Shown: piece after piece, positions 1-7,008 of the stretch
Numbering within the stretch: position 1 is the first letter of the stretch
How the letters are laid out: each line of letters opens with the position of its first letter
DNA from: a virus
Length of the DNA stretch: 34,849 bases
Reading direction: 5' to 3' (one strand)
IMG/VR virus record: IMGVR_UViG_3300027836_000389
Coordinates: 1 to 34,849 of that record
Translations under genes and position numbers: made by a program
The notes under the pieces: generated by a model
Database searches by the model: none
The model's input: the letters and a program-made list of their open reading frames with translations, nothing else
What the model was told of the DNA's origin: nothing

Positions 1-1121
1 GCAGAACCTTCTGGTGTGGTTAACTTGTCTTGTAAGTGTGCGGCGGCTTTTTGATAAGCCATTCCAGTTAGTCTATAAACTTGATCTAATGCAGCGTCCC
101 AGAGCCCATCAGCTTTAAGTTGTTTTACTGCTTTCTTGTTATCCATATCAGGCCAACCTTCGCCTGTTTCAGGAGTCCAAGGAATAGGTTCGCCGTCACG
201 CATATACAAGCCTGATAAATCTAAGTCAGGAATAAAACGTTGGAAGAATGTTGTAATGACTGTGCCGCTTGAACCGCTGTCTTGGCCGAACTGTTTAATG
301 TCATTGACTTTAAGACTTAGTAGTTGTTGCCAGTTTCCAATGTCGATTTGTAAGTCAGCTTTAGTACCTTTTTGATCACCTACACCATCTGTTTTAATAT
401 TAATTGGTGCGCCTGGATTAGCATCAGCTTCTTCTAATGCTTTTAGCACTTTACTTGATTCGTTTACGTATGCGGCACACGCAACAACTTTTTGTTCTAA
501 TGCCTCAACCCCTTCAGGATACTGTTTCTTTAGTTCTGCTCTATTGTGTATAAGTTTATCGATAACTTGATTGTTTAAAGGCTTGTTAATAGCCCGCATA
601 TTAATTGGACTTTTCTTATTTCTTTTCGTTCCAGAAATTTCAAATCCGCCTGGTACTACGTTGTTTGTAAACATTCTTAGAGCAGACCATACTTCTTCCG
701 GCCCAACTTTTTTCTTGCTAAAAAATCTAGCATACAACGCGGCACCCAATATTGTCTCTGCCACTTCACCTTCATTCCAAGGCTTCTTTTCTTTGCCTGA
801 TTCTGCTGCACTTCCTTTAATTTCAGCACTCTTGTGTAGGTACTTAAGAGGTACTTGTTTTTTGCTAGGTAGTAGCGTTACCACAGTTTCTTCAATCTGT
901 TGGGCAAACTGGATTTTATTCTCAGCAGATGCAAATCCTTTAATTAGGGATTTAATTAGATCTTTTGAATTAGAATCTAAATGTTGACCGCTAAGTTTTT
1001 CACCTTGCGGACCTATACCGATATCTTTAGCCGTAAGTAGGTTTTTAAGATAGTCAGGCCAGCTGGTTGAAGATGTACGCTGAAGCGTAGATTCTGTTAA
1101 TTTAAACTCAATAAATCGCAT
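1..1121 (-). CDS. Internal virion protein candidate with PD-(D/E)XK-like motif, 3' end cut by window
   Basis: A single open frame runs from an ATG at 1121 off the left edge (373 codons visible, no stop). The N-terminus MRFIEFKLTES resembles the T4 capsid-targeting peptide with a possible prohead-protease site LTE|S. Residues about 116-137 form a helix rich in E and A, and residues about 253-280 read KADLQID, then SLKVND and QFGQDSG. This is the order of a PD-(D/E)XK nuclease core (Asp, then x-K, then Q), with D256 and K271 as candidate catalytic residues. Nuclease activity is inference from this pattern only. A late-type box CATAAATA lies 7 bases before the ATG and no Shine-Dalgarno is visible. 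It follows the bilin reductase gene by 10 bases. Confidence 0.75.
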   Translation of the reverse strand, partial: MRFIEFKLTESTLQRTSSTSWPDYLKNLLTAKDIGIGPQGEKLSGQHLDSNSKDLIKSLIKGFASAENKIQFAQQIEETVVTLLPSKKQVPLKYLHKSAEIKGSAAESGKEKKPWNEGEVAETILGAALYARFFSKKKVGPEEVWSALRMFTNNVVPGGFEISGTKRNKKSPINMRAINKPLNNQVIDKLIHNRAELKKQYPEGVEALEQKVVACAAYVNESSKVLKALEEADANPGAPINIKTDGVGDQKGTKADLQIDIGNWQQLLSLKVNDIKQFGQDSGSSGTVITTFFQRFIPDLDLSGLYMRDGEPIPWTPETGEGWPDMDNKKAVKQLKADGLWDAALDQVYRLTGMAYQKAAAHLQDKLTTPEGS

Positions 1122-1128
1122 AGTACAA

Positions 1129-1136
1129 TATTTATG
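1129..1136 (-). promoter_or_regulatory. T4-type late promoter box CATAAATA
   Basis: Minus-strand CATAAATA lies 7 bases upstream of the start codon at 1121. By T4 geometry transcription would begin about 2 bases before the ATG, so it would give an almost leaderless message, or else the match is fortuitous. Confidence 0.4.
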
Positions 1137-1812
1137 CGATCTCCGGGAACAGGCATTCCTGTATGAAATGTTTAACATCTTCTTCAGAAAGCCCTAAACT
1201 AACCATTACACGCGGTGTATGAGGGTTACATTTTTGATTTTGTGCGTAGTAGTTCTGTGCTTCTGTAGTGTTGATAGCTGTATTGTTTGTTTCAGCTACT
1301 GCGCTTAGATAGTGTGATACTGTAGTTTTAGCAAGTTGGGTAATTTGCTCTAGTTCTTCTTCATCTTGTACATTGGCCGCGGCTACCATACTTTTGCTGA
1401 ATATGTTAGTTGCCCACTCGGGAAGGGCTCGTTCTCTTCGCCATTCTAATTTAGCTACTTCGCTGGCAAACCATTCCATCATAGGATGATCAGCATCGCC
1501 TGCTTTGCTGTAATCGTGGAAACAGCCAGTAATTTTATTCTTACCAGCTATAACATCAAATCCGTAAATTGGGGCCGGATTGTGCGTATGTGGAAAGATA
1601 CAACAGTGCATCATCCAAAGCCCTTTGCTTTCGCGAGCATCTACTACATCAACGTGTGCTCTGCGATATGATTCACTAGTCCATACACGATTGACCCAGC
1701 CAGGCTGATTAAAGCGATCCATGCCAGGTTCAAATACTTCTTTGCCAGTGGCATCAAAACTATCTTCTAATAAGTGCTGTATCTCAATAAGAGTATCCCA
1801 AACTTTACTCAT
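1132..1812 (-). CDS. pcyX: Ferredoxin-dependent bilin reductase, PcyX-like
   Basis: This is a ferredoxin-dependent bilin reductase, which reduces biliverdin IXalpha. Phage members of the PcyX type make phycoerythrobilin. The 226-residue length fits the family. Residues 82-90 read IYGFDVIAG and 98-102 FHDYS, the central family motifs. D86 and H69 are 17 residues apart, exactly as PcyA H88 and D105, so the catalytic Asp and His appear present. It overlaps the heme oxygenase gene by 8 bases, consistent with coupled translation and with biliverdin being passed from one enzyme to the next. Assignment to PcyX rather than PcyA or PebS rests on phage context and length, and needs a tree. No signal peptide; cytoplasmic. 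Confidence 0.8.
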   Translation of the reverse strand: MSKVWDTLIEIQHLLEDSFDATGKEVFEPGMDRFNQPGWVNRVWTSESYRRAHVDVVDARESKGLWMMHCCIFPHTHNPAPIYGFDVIAGKNKITGCFHDYSKAGDADHPMMEWFASEVAKLEWRRERALPEWATNIFSKSMVAAANVQDEEELEQITQLAKTTVSHYLSAVAETNNTAINTTEAQNYYAQNQKCNPHTPRVMVSLGLSEEDVKHFIQECLFPEIA

Positions 1813-2353
1813 TAGGCACCAATGTCATCATTTCTTCAAACAACTCACCCGCAAACTTAAAACATATTTTAGCTTCGTCGGCCATATCATCGCTAAGTTT
1901 TTCACGAATGATTGCTTTGAGCGCATCGGCATTTTCAAATTGATACATGCGACCTGAGCCAGGTACACGTTTGGCAATCATCTGCCCGCCTGCCATATCA
2001 CCAAAATGTCTTACATAGATATGTGCTAGTAATTTTTTAGGATCGTCCTTAATGGACATAATATAATCAATGTAGCGTTTTACTACCGGTAGAATAGTAG
2101 GTTCTCCGTCTACATCCTTATCCCATAATTCCTGAAAGTCTGAGTTAATAGCAGGAGCACGACGAGCGTCCGGCCCCCCTAATAAACCTGGATACATCAT
2201 AGCGCACACTTCTAGTATTTCGTAACAAGGATGTTGATTCTTCAAGTACAATGCGTAAAGTTTAGGATCAATCTTTCCTGAAAACAGGACCTTTACAAAA
2301 GGTTTAGTTTCTGCTTCTTTGTGTGCGTCATGTGTTAGATCTTTTAGGCTCAT
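1805..2353 (-). CDS. ho1: Heme oxygenase
   Basis: Heme oxygenase opens heme to biliverdin, Fe(II) and CO using O2 and reduced ferredoxin. The 182-residue protein is short for the family, as is usual in phages. H11 in DAHKEAE is the expected proximal heme ligand, and GDMAGGQ at 118-124 is the distal-helix glycine motif (usually GDxSGGQ, here with Ala for Ser). The start ATG overlaps the clpS stop (ATGA), and the 3' end overlaps the bilin reductase, so the three genes form one translational unit. The iron released could also serve the class I ribonucleotide reductase encoded further along, which is inference. Confidence 0.9.
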   Translation of the reverse strand: MSLKDLTHDAHKEAETKPFVKVLFSGKIDPKLYALYLKNQHPCYEILEVCAMMYPGLLGGPDARRAPAINSDFQELWDKDVDGEPTILPVVKRYIDYIMSIKDDPKKLLAHIYVRHFGDMAGGQMIAKRVPGSGRMYQFENADALKAIIREKLSDDMADEAKICFKFAGELFEEMMTLVPNE

Positions 2354-2652
2354 TCTTCTTCCAGTTTAATTTGTAATGGATAACCGTTTTCTCTTGCTTT
2401 ATTAGTTGCCTCTACTGCTTTAGCTTCGGCAATTTCAAAACTATATGTTCCAGCAACACCACTACCTGTTTCATGTACTTGTAGCATAATGTCTCTAGAA
2501 CTTTCAACGGTATGTTTAAAAATTTCCACTAGGATCGAAATGACAAACTCCATAGGAGTGGCGTCATCATTAAGTAAAATAACCTTCCAATTTTTAGGTT
2601 CGGAAACTTTTACTTTAATTTTTTCATCTAGTTGGATATCGGTACTAGCCAT
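2350..2652 (-). CDS. clpS: ClpS adaptor of the ClpAP protease
   Basis: ClpS delivers N-degron substrates to ClpAP. The 100-residue protein has the full conserved core: WKVILLNDDATPMEFV (N28, D29, D30, M34, V37), the HETGSGVAGTYSFEIAE segment with H60, and the C-terminal PLQIKLEEE. These are the residues that form the N-degron pocket and the ClpA contact. The start is preceded by AAGAGAA. It sits just downstream of hsp20 behind a hairpin and its stop overlaps the ho1 start. A phage ClpS could redirect host proteolysis or the supply of substrates to ClpA; that role is inference. Confidence 0.93.
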   Translation of the reverse strand: MASTDIQLDEKIKVKVSEPKNWKVILLNDDATPMEFVISILVEIFKHTVESSRDIMLQVHETGSGVAGTYSFEIAEAKAVEATNKARENGYPLQIKLEEE

Positions 2653-2671
2653 ATTATTCTCTTTTTAAAAG

Positions 2672-2691
2672 TGGGGAAGTTTCCTTCCCCA
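2672..2691 (-). terminator. Hairpin between hsp20 and clpS, probable (attenuating) terminator
   Basis: An 8-bp perfect stem TGGGGAAG / CTTCCCCA with a GAAA tetraloop on the minus strand is followed by CTTTT. The T run is short, so read-through into clpS-ho1-pcyX is likely. It may also be an RNA-processing or stability element. Confidence 0.55.
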
Positions 2692-2703
2692 GTGGTTACA
2701 TTA

Positions 2704-3126
2704 TTATTTAACTTCGATTTGACGTGGCTTCAACGCTTCTGGTATGATTCGTTGAATATCAATTTGTAGCATACCATTATCAACTTTTGCTCCGCTAACA
2801 ATCATGTACTCAGCTAAGGTATATGATTGTTCAAAGTCGCGAGCTGCCAATCCTCGATGTAAGTACTCTACTGTACCTTCATCTGTACGATTTTTAACGC
2901 CTCGAATTGTCAGCTGGTCTTGATCTACTTCTACAGTAACTTCTTCTTTGGTGAAGCCTGCTACTGCTACTTCAATACCATAATGTGTATCGTTATACTT
3001 CACAATGTTATGTGGAGGGTAGTTACCATTTTGGTGGTGTGGCGCTGTAAAATAGCGATCAAATCCTACTAGTGCTTTGCTCAGTTGTGCTAGAGCGGCT
3101 GTGTCGATAGTTCTTAATTGGTTCAT
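2704..3126 (-). CDS. hsp20: Small heat-shock protein, Hsp20/IbpA type
   Basis: An ATP-independent holdase of the alpha-crystallin family, 140 residues. The order is: YPPHNIVKYNDTHYGIEVAV at about 36-55, AGFTKEE, TIRGVK, YLHRGLAARDFEQSY and a final RIIPEALKPRQIEVK, all typical of IbpA-class proteins including the C-terminal I-x-I/V-like tail. T4-like marine phages often carry hsp20. It lies directly downstream of dnaK and has its own sigma70-type promoter inside the dnaK 3' end plus a structured leader that can occlude the AGGAG ribosome site, which suggests heat-responsive translation. Confidence 0.93.
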   Translation of the reverse strand: MNQLRTIDTAALAQLSKALVGFDRYFTAPHHQNGNYPPHNIVKYNDTHYGIEVAVAGFTKEEVTVEVDQDQLTIRGVKNRTDEGTVEYLHRGLAARDFEQSYTLAEYMIVSGAKVDNGMLQIDIQRIIPEALKPRQIEVK

Positions 3127-3177
3127 GTTTATCTCCTTATTAGCAAGAACAGTTGTAGGGCCCCGAAGGCACCCTAC
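3127..3177 (-). promoter_or_regulatory. hsp20 5' leader, ROSE-like RNA thermometer candidate
   Basis: The predicted transcript starts at a hairpin (3155-3177) whose arms are GTAGGG and CCCTAC, with inner CC/GG pairs, one bulged G and a TTCG tetraloop. A second hairpin follows: TTGCT (3146-3142), loop AATA, AGGAG (3137-3133), which is the ribosome site 6 bases from the ATG. UUGCU opposite AGGAG gives U-G, U-A, G-G, C-G and U-A pairs, the pairing described for ROSE thermometers (UYGCU motif). The same architecture occurs before dnaK. Confidence 0.55.
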
Positions 3178-3183
3178 GTTTAC

Positions 3184-3212
3184 ATTATATTACTTTTTCT
3201 CTGTAGGGTCAA
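3184..3212 (-). promoter_or_regulatory. Sigma70-type promoter of hsp20
   Basis: TTGACC (3212-3207), 17-base spacer, TATAAT (3189-3184), on the minus strand inside the dnaK 3' end and its stop codon. The expected start near 3177 coincides with the first base of the leader hairpin. Confidence 0.75.
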
Positions 3213-5091
3213 CTTCTGTGAAGCTCGCATCTACAGTATCGCCTTTCTTTTCGGCTTCTTCAGCTTTGGCTTTTTCAGCATTTTGTTTAGCTGTCATAAC
3301 TGGGCCCGACTTTTCAAACAATGTTTGAGTAGCTTTTTGAATAGCCTCGGCATCTTCACTGGTCATTGCAGTTTCAATTTCAGAAACTGCTGTTTCAAAT
3401 GCTGCCTTATCTTCCTCAGTCAGTGTAGCCTTATGCTCCTCAAAGTCTTTCTTAATGCTGTGTACAGCACCTTCAGCTTGATTACGTGCTTCGATTAATT
3501 CTTTGGCTTTTTTATCTGACTCAGCATTTTCTTCAGCTTCTTGTACCATGCGTTGGATTTCAGCTTCAGTAAGTCCACTGTCACTCTTAATAGTGATTTT
3601 GTTTTCCTTACCTGTTGTTTTATCTTTAGCACTGATGTTCATAATACCGTTGGCATCAATATCAAAGGTAACTTCGATTTGTGGCATTCCGCGTGGTGAT
3701 GGGTTAATACCATCTAACTTAAACTCTCCAAGTGTTTTATTGTACTTGAATAGTTCACGTTCGCCTTGTGCTACTTTAATATCAACAGCTGGCTGATTGT
3801 CTTCTGCTGTACTAAATGTTTGACTGGCTTTAGTTGGAATAGTTGTATTCTTTTGAATCAACTTGGTAAACACACCTCCCATTGTTTCAATACCTAGTGA
3901 CAATGGTGTAACGTCTAACAATAGAACGTCAGTCTTATCGCCTGCTAGTACGGCGCCTTGGATTGCAGCACCTGCGGCAACTGCCTCGTCTGGGTTAACA
4001 TCTTTACGTGGTGCTTTGCCAAACAATGCTTCAACTGCTTCTTGTACCTTAGGCATACGTGTTTGTCCGCCAACTAAGATGACTTCGTCAATATCTGCGG
4101 CAGATACTTTAGCGTCCTTCATGGCAACTTTACATGGCTCTATTGAACGCTTGATTAAATCTTCAACCATACCTTCAAATTTAGCACGACTGATAGTTAC
4201 GTTCATGTGCTTTGGGCCGCTTGCGTCTGCTGTGATATAAGGCAAGTTGACGCTAGTACTTGCGGCACTAGACAATTCAATCTTGGCTTTTTCAGCTGAT
4301 TCTTTTAGGCGTTGTAGTGCCAGCATGTCTTTCTTAAGATCGACACCGTTGTCTTTCTTAAACTCGTCTACCAAGTAGTCCATGATGACTTGGTCAAAGT
4401 CTTCACCGCCTAGGAATGTATCTCCATTTGTACTCAACACTTCAATTTGCTTGTCGCCGTCGATGTTGGCAATTTCAATAATGGAAATATCAAATGTACC
4501 ACCACCCAAGTCGTATACAGCAATCTTGCGATCTTTCTTGTCTTGCTTGTCTACACCATATGCTAGTGCGGCCGCTGTCGGTTCGTTGATAATACGTAGA
4601 ACTTCTAGTCCGGCAATACGTCCAGCATCTTTAGTTGCTTGACGTTGACTATCATTGAAGTAAGCAGGTACTGTAATAACAGCCTGTGTTACCGCATGTC
4701 CGAGATAGTCTTCCGCAGTCTTTTTCATTTTGCGCAATACTTCAGCAGACACTTGTTGTGGAGCAAGTTTCTCTCCATTAGCTTCAATCCAAGCATCACC
4801 GTTGTCTGCTTTGACAATGCCGTAAGGCATCAAGTCAATGTCTTTCTGTACTTCTTTCTCGTCAAACTTACGTCCAATAAGACGCTTGCTTGCGTAGATA
4901 GTATTTTTTGGGTTTGTGACTGCTTGTCGTTTTGCTGTTGCGCCAACTAATACTTCGTTGTTAGCATAAGCTACGATTGATGGTGTTGTTCTAGCACCCT
5001 CGCTGTTTTCAATTACTTTAGCAACTCCGTTTTCTAGAATTGCTACACAGCTATTTGTTGTACCTAAATCGATACCGATGATTTTGCTCAT
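3190..5091 (-). CDS. dnaK: Hsp70 chaperone DnaK, full length
   Basis: Full-length bacterial-type DnaK, 633 residues. The ATPase domain has [15 protein letters not shown] (8-22), the phosphate-2 loop [12 protein letters not shown], and the GGEDFD and VGGQTRMP adenosine-pocket segments. The linker [19 protein letters not shown] precedes a complete substrate-binding domain and helical lid, and the tail ends EVDPTEKK. No inactivating change is visible. The start has AAGGAG 6-7 bases upstream. A complete DnaK is unusual in a phage. It may aid virion folding, or act on IscU (also encoded here, with the LPPVK chaperone-recognition motif); both roles are inference. No DnaJ, HscB or GrpE gene is in the window, so host co-chaperones would be needed. 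Confidence 0.97.
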   Translation of the reverse strand: MSKIIGIDLGTTNSCVAILENGVAKVIENSEGARTTPSIVAYANNEVLVGATAKRQAVTNPKNTIYASKRLIGRKFDEKEVQKDIDLMPYGIVKADNGDAWIEANGEKLAPQQVSAEVLRKMKKTAEDYLGHAVTQAVITVPAYFNDSQRQATKDAGRIAGLEVLRIINEPTAAALAYGVDKQDKKDRKIAVYDLGGGTFDISIIEIANIDGDKQIEVLSTNGDTFLGGEDFDQVIMDYLVDEFKKDNGVDLKKDMLALQRLKESAEKAKIELSSAASTSVNLPYITADASGPKHMNVTISRAKFEGMVEDLIKRSIEPCKVAMKDAKVSAADIDEVILVGGQTRMPKVQEAVEALFGKAPRKDVNPDEAVAAGAAIQGAVLAGDKTDVLLLDVTPLSLGIETMGGVFTKLIQKNTTIPTKASQTFSTAEDNQPAVDIKVAQGERELFKYNKTLGEFKLDGINPSPRGMPQIEVTFDIDANGIMNISAKDKTTGKENKITIKSDSGLTEAEIQRMVQEAEENAESDKKAKELIEARNQAEGAVHSIKKDFEEHKATLTEEDKAAFETAVSEIETAMTSEDAEAIQKATQTLFEKSGPVMTAKQNAEKAKAEEAEKKGDTVDASFTEVDPTEKK

Positions 5092-5143
5092 ATTGTTCTC
5101 CTTTAATTAAGCAAGAATATGTAGGCCCTTGCGGCGCTCTACA
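5092..5143 (-). promoter_or_regulatory. dnaK 5' leader, ROSE-like RNA thermometer candidate
   Basis: The first hairpin (5143-5120) has outer arms TGTAG and CTACA, inner GC pairs with a bulged A and G, and a GCAA loop. The second pairs TTGCT (5114-5110) with AGGAG (5102-5098), which is 6 bases from the ATG, across a 7-base loop. Both the UUGCU/AGGAG element and its preceding TTC match the hsp20 leader, so the two leaders look related. Confidence 0.5.
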
Positions 5144-5147
5144 AATT

Positions 5148-5155
5148 TATTTATC
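5148..5155 (-). promoter_or_regulatory. Late-type promoter box GATAAATA before dnaK
   Basis: GATAAATA directly after the stop of the MazG-like gene, placed so that transcription would begin close to the first leader hairpin. No good -35 is seen, so a phage late-type promoter is more likely than a sigma70 promoter. Confidence 0.45.
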
Positions 5156-5440
5156 TCAGATATTCTCTGTTTTAAAGATATTGGACCAAATTTTAAGTTT
5201 TTCACGTTTAGCTTCAGCTGCACGTTCAATATTGCTAAAACTTACAATATCAAGCTCTTGTAGAATTTCTACCATTGCTTGTAAATCGCCCAATTCTTCT
5301 TCCAAGTGTTCCCTGTTAGTTTTAGGTTTTCCTGGCTTTAAATTATCCAATCCAAAGCGACTAATTTTACTTACCGCTTGAATTACTTCAGCACATTCTT
5401 CTTGGAGAATGTCCATTACTTCTTTAGTTTGATTGTCCAT
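5156..5440 (-). CDS. MazG-like nucleoside triphosphate pyrophosphohydrolase
   Basis: A 94-residue all-alpha NTP-PPase of the MazG/dUTPase-like superfamily, which hydrolyses (d)NTPs or related nucleotides to the monophosphate. It shows the metal-binding pattern ILQEECAEVIQAVSK followed by HLEEELGDLQAMVEIL, i.e. ExxE then ExxD. An upstream in-frame ATG exists, but the start chosen at 5440 lies 4 bases after the stop of the preceding exonuclease gene and has AAAGGTAA as ribosome site. MazG-type genes are common in aquatic phages, where a role in nucleotide pools or (p)ppGpp levels has been proposed. The substrate cannot be read from the sequence. Confidence 0.8.
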   Translation of the reverse strand: MDNQTKEVMDILQEECAEVIQAVSKISRFGLDNLKPGKPKTNREHLEEELGDLQAMVEILQELDIVSFSNIERAAEAKREKLKIWSNIFKTENI

Positions 5441-5444
5441 GATA

Positions 5445-6029
5445 TTACCTTTGATTTGCAAATGGTGCGATGTAATCGCCATCTTTGGTTGTGCTAGTTC
5501 GCAATGTGTTATATACATTTTGGATGCCAACTGCTTGATTCCAAGCATCTTCTAATGCGTGGTGTGCTGTGACTGGAGGACGTTGTGGGTTGATACCTAA
5601 ATCAAATGCTGTACGTACATCGCGTACTTCCCAAAACTTCCAAGGAATTGCTCGATTGATTTTGCGGAAAACGTGTTCACATATAATAATATCAAATGTA
5701 GAACCGTTTGACCATACACGCTTTGCTCCCCAGCAGAATTTATAAAGACGAGCAAATGCTTCTTCAATGTCTATTCTGTCTTCTGGATCAAAAGCGGCAG
5801 CTTGAGCTTCTTTGCTTTGATTGGCCCACCAAGCGATAGTATCATCGTTAGTAGTTAGTCCAATACGATCACAACTATCTAAGTCTACCTTGCAGTAAAA
5901 ACTATCCATGTCTGGTTCTTTTACTTCAGAACCAAATGGATCAAATTTTACTGCGCCTATTGTTAGGATTGTAGAATCTGGAGTAGTATTAAGTGTCTCC
6001 AAATCTATCATTATGTCTGTTCTAGCCAT
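5445..6029 (-). CDS. DEDDh 3'-5' exonuclease
   Basis: A 194-residue single-domain exonuclease of the DnaQ-like (RNase T) superfamily. Motif Exo I is MIDLET (D9, E11), Exo II is VWSNGSTFD and Exo III is HHALEDAWNQA, giving the DEDDh set (H-x4-D). T4 DexA and related phage exonucleases have this build; whether DNA or RNA is the substrate is not clear. The gene has its own consensus sigma70 promoter with nested inverted repeats, and so probably belongs to the early class. The MazG-like gene follows by 4 bases. Confidence 0.85.
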   Translation of the reverse strand: MARTDIMIDLETLNTTPDSTILTIGAVKFDPFGSEVKEPDMDSFYCKVDLDSCDRIGLTTNDDTIAWWANQSKEAQAAAFDPEDRIDIEEAFARLYKFCWGAKRVWSNGSTFDIIICEHVFRKINRAIPWKFWEVRDVRTAFDLGINPQRPPVTAHHALEDAWNQAVGIQNVYNTLRTSTTKDGDYIAPFANQR

Positions 6030-6059
6030 TTAAGTTCTTTCTTTATTATGAACTTAAAT
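6028..6059 (-). repeat. Inverted repeat around the transcription start of the exonuclease gene
   Basis: Ten-base perfect arms ATTTAAGTTC and GAACTTAAAT are separated by 12 bases. They span from the -10 edge to the ATG at 6029. Because the predicted start lies inside one arm, it is more likely a DNA operator than an RNA hairpin. Confidence 0.55.
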
Positions 6060-6086
6060 TATAACACAGAGTAATTACTGTGTCAA
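6058..6086 (-). promoter_or_regulatory. Consensus sigma70 promoter of the exonuclease-MazG operon
   Basis: TTGACA (6086-6081), 17-base spacer, TATAAT (6063-6058): a full 12/12 match. The spacer contains the palindrome AGTAATTACT, a possible repressor site. Confidence 0.85.
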
Positions 6087-6316
6087 TACATTTTCTTTGG
6101 TAGTTGCTCTTTTTCCAGCTTTTTACGCCAACGTGCTTTTGCGGCACCTTTGGCTTTTTTACGAGCAGTAGTTGGCTTTTCGTAAAATTCTTTAGCACGT
6201 AAGTCATCCAAAATGCCAGCATCTTCCACTTTACGTTTAAAACGTCTTAGTGCTTGATTGATGTTTTCGTTATCTCTAACGGTAACACCTGTTCCTTTAC
6301 TCTTGTGATTCATCAT
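6083..6316 (-). CDS. rpsU: Ribosomal protein bS21
   Basis: A 77-residue homologue of small-subunit protein bS21. The family core is [20 protein letters not shown], then [17 protein letters not shown] and a long Arg/Lys-rich tail ([18 protein letters not shown]). bS21 sits near the anti-Shine-Dalgarno end of 16S rRNA and influences initiation. Phage-encoded bS21 is known in aquatic and huge phages, where exchange into host ribosomes has been proposed. The start (ATGATG at 6316) overlaps the end of the upstream gene by 20 bases; the -35 of the next promoter lies at its 3' end. Confidence 0.93.
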   Translation of the reverse strand: MMNHKSKGTGVTVRDNENINQALRRFKRKVEDAGILDDLRAKEFYEKPTTARKKAKGAAKARWRKKLEKEQLPKKMY

Positions 6317-6713
6317 CGTCTTCTTCTTCTTCCGGGTTAAGTAATTGGTCTACAATAAAATCTAAATCCCAAATTCGATTCTTGGAAATTAAATTATATG
6401 GAGTAGTCTCGTCCATAGTTATATAGTGCGAGTTTGGTTGTGCTAACATAAATGTGACAAATTGTTTAGTAATCGGATCACAACTGTCTACATCAATAAT
6501 AACACAATCTACTTGTTGGGCTATACTTAGCATCCAACTAGTATCCGTTTCTTGTTCGTCATATATAAAAACATTTAAATCATCAATGCTTTTACTTAAA
6601 ATGGTTTGAAATTGCTGTTTAACATAAGTAGACGGCTTAACCAATAGATAACTCAAACTCAAATTGAATAGTTTATCCGGTGGCGTGATTACTGTTATTT
6701 TTCCTAAGTTCAT
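6297..6713 (-). CDS. Uncharacterised protein with acidic tail
   Basis: A 138-residue protein not recognised by family. It reads as an alpha/beta fold with alternating hydrophobic strands ([35 protein letters not shown]) and ends in a strongly acidic tail of 15 residues ([11 protein letters not shown]). The strand pattern and DVDSCD resemble a Rossmann or receiver-like fold, but no nucleotide-binding motif is visible. It overlaps both neighbours: 20 bases with bS21 downstream and 41 bases with the -1 frame upstream. Coupling to bS21 suggests joint expression. Confidence 0.7.
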   Translation of the reverse strand: MNLGKITVITPPDKLFNLSLSYLLVKPSTYVKQQFQTILSKSIDDLNVFIYDEQETDTSWMLSIAQQVDCVIIDVDSCDPITKQFVTFMLAQPNSHYITMDETTPYNLISKNRIWDLDFIVDQLLNPEEEEDDDESQE

Positions 6714-7008
6714 AAATCCTACTTACAAAGTATTCTATTTTTTCGGGGGAGTAGTTGGCAAATTTTGGACCACGTAATTTAGTCTCTTCAACAAATTTGA
6801 ATAATTCAGGATCTGTTGCTTTGTCTATTTCTAAATCCGCAAATTGATTTTCTCCGTACAATCTATAAAGCTCGTCTTTAGACTTAATTCCCATTCGTTT
6901 GCTAATGCTTGACCAAATGGTTCCTTCGCCTTGCTCTGCGTTTTGTACGTAGCCTACTCCCTGTTCTTGATCTGTATTTGACCGCCCTGATCCTTGATCA
7001 TGTAAGTC
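6673..7008 (-). CDS. -1 frame extension of the coiled-coil membrane protein (frameshift product)
   Basis: An open frame of 111 codons starts directly at the A9 tract near the end of the membrane-protein gene and continues in the -1 frame to a stop at 6673. Within it the first ATG is at 6894 and has no ribosome site. The 38 codons before it (including VGYVQNAEQGEGTIWSSISK) are open and protein-like, and contain no ATG, GTG or TTG. Slippage at A_AAA_AAG would give a 513-residue fusion (402 + 111). If only the ATG at 6894 is used, the product is 73 residues. Function unknown; the C-terminal part is helical ([18 protein letters not shown]). Confidence 0.6.
   Translation of the reverse strand, partial: DLHDQGSGRSNTDQEQGVGYVQNAEQGEGTIWSSISKRMGIKSKDELYRLYGENQFADLEIDKATDPELFKFVEETKLRGPKFANYSPEKIEYFVSRIYELRKNNSNHATG

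Noticed and set aside
3503-4950. Plus-strand open frames antisense to dnaK (several of 60-125 codons)
   Set aside because: They lie wholly inside a strongly conserved coding gene on the other strand, lack ribosome sites and show no family resemblance.
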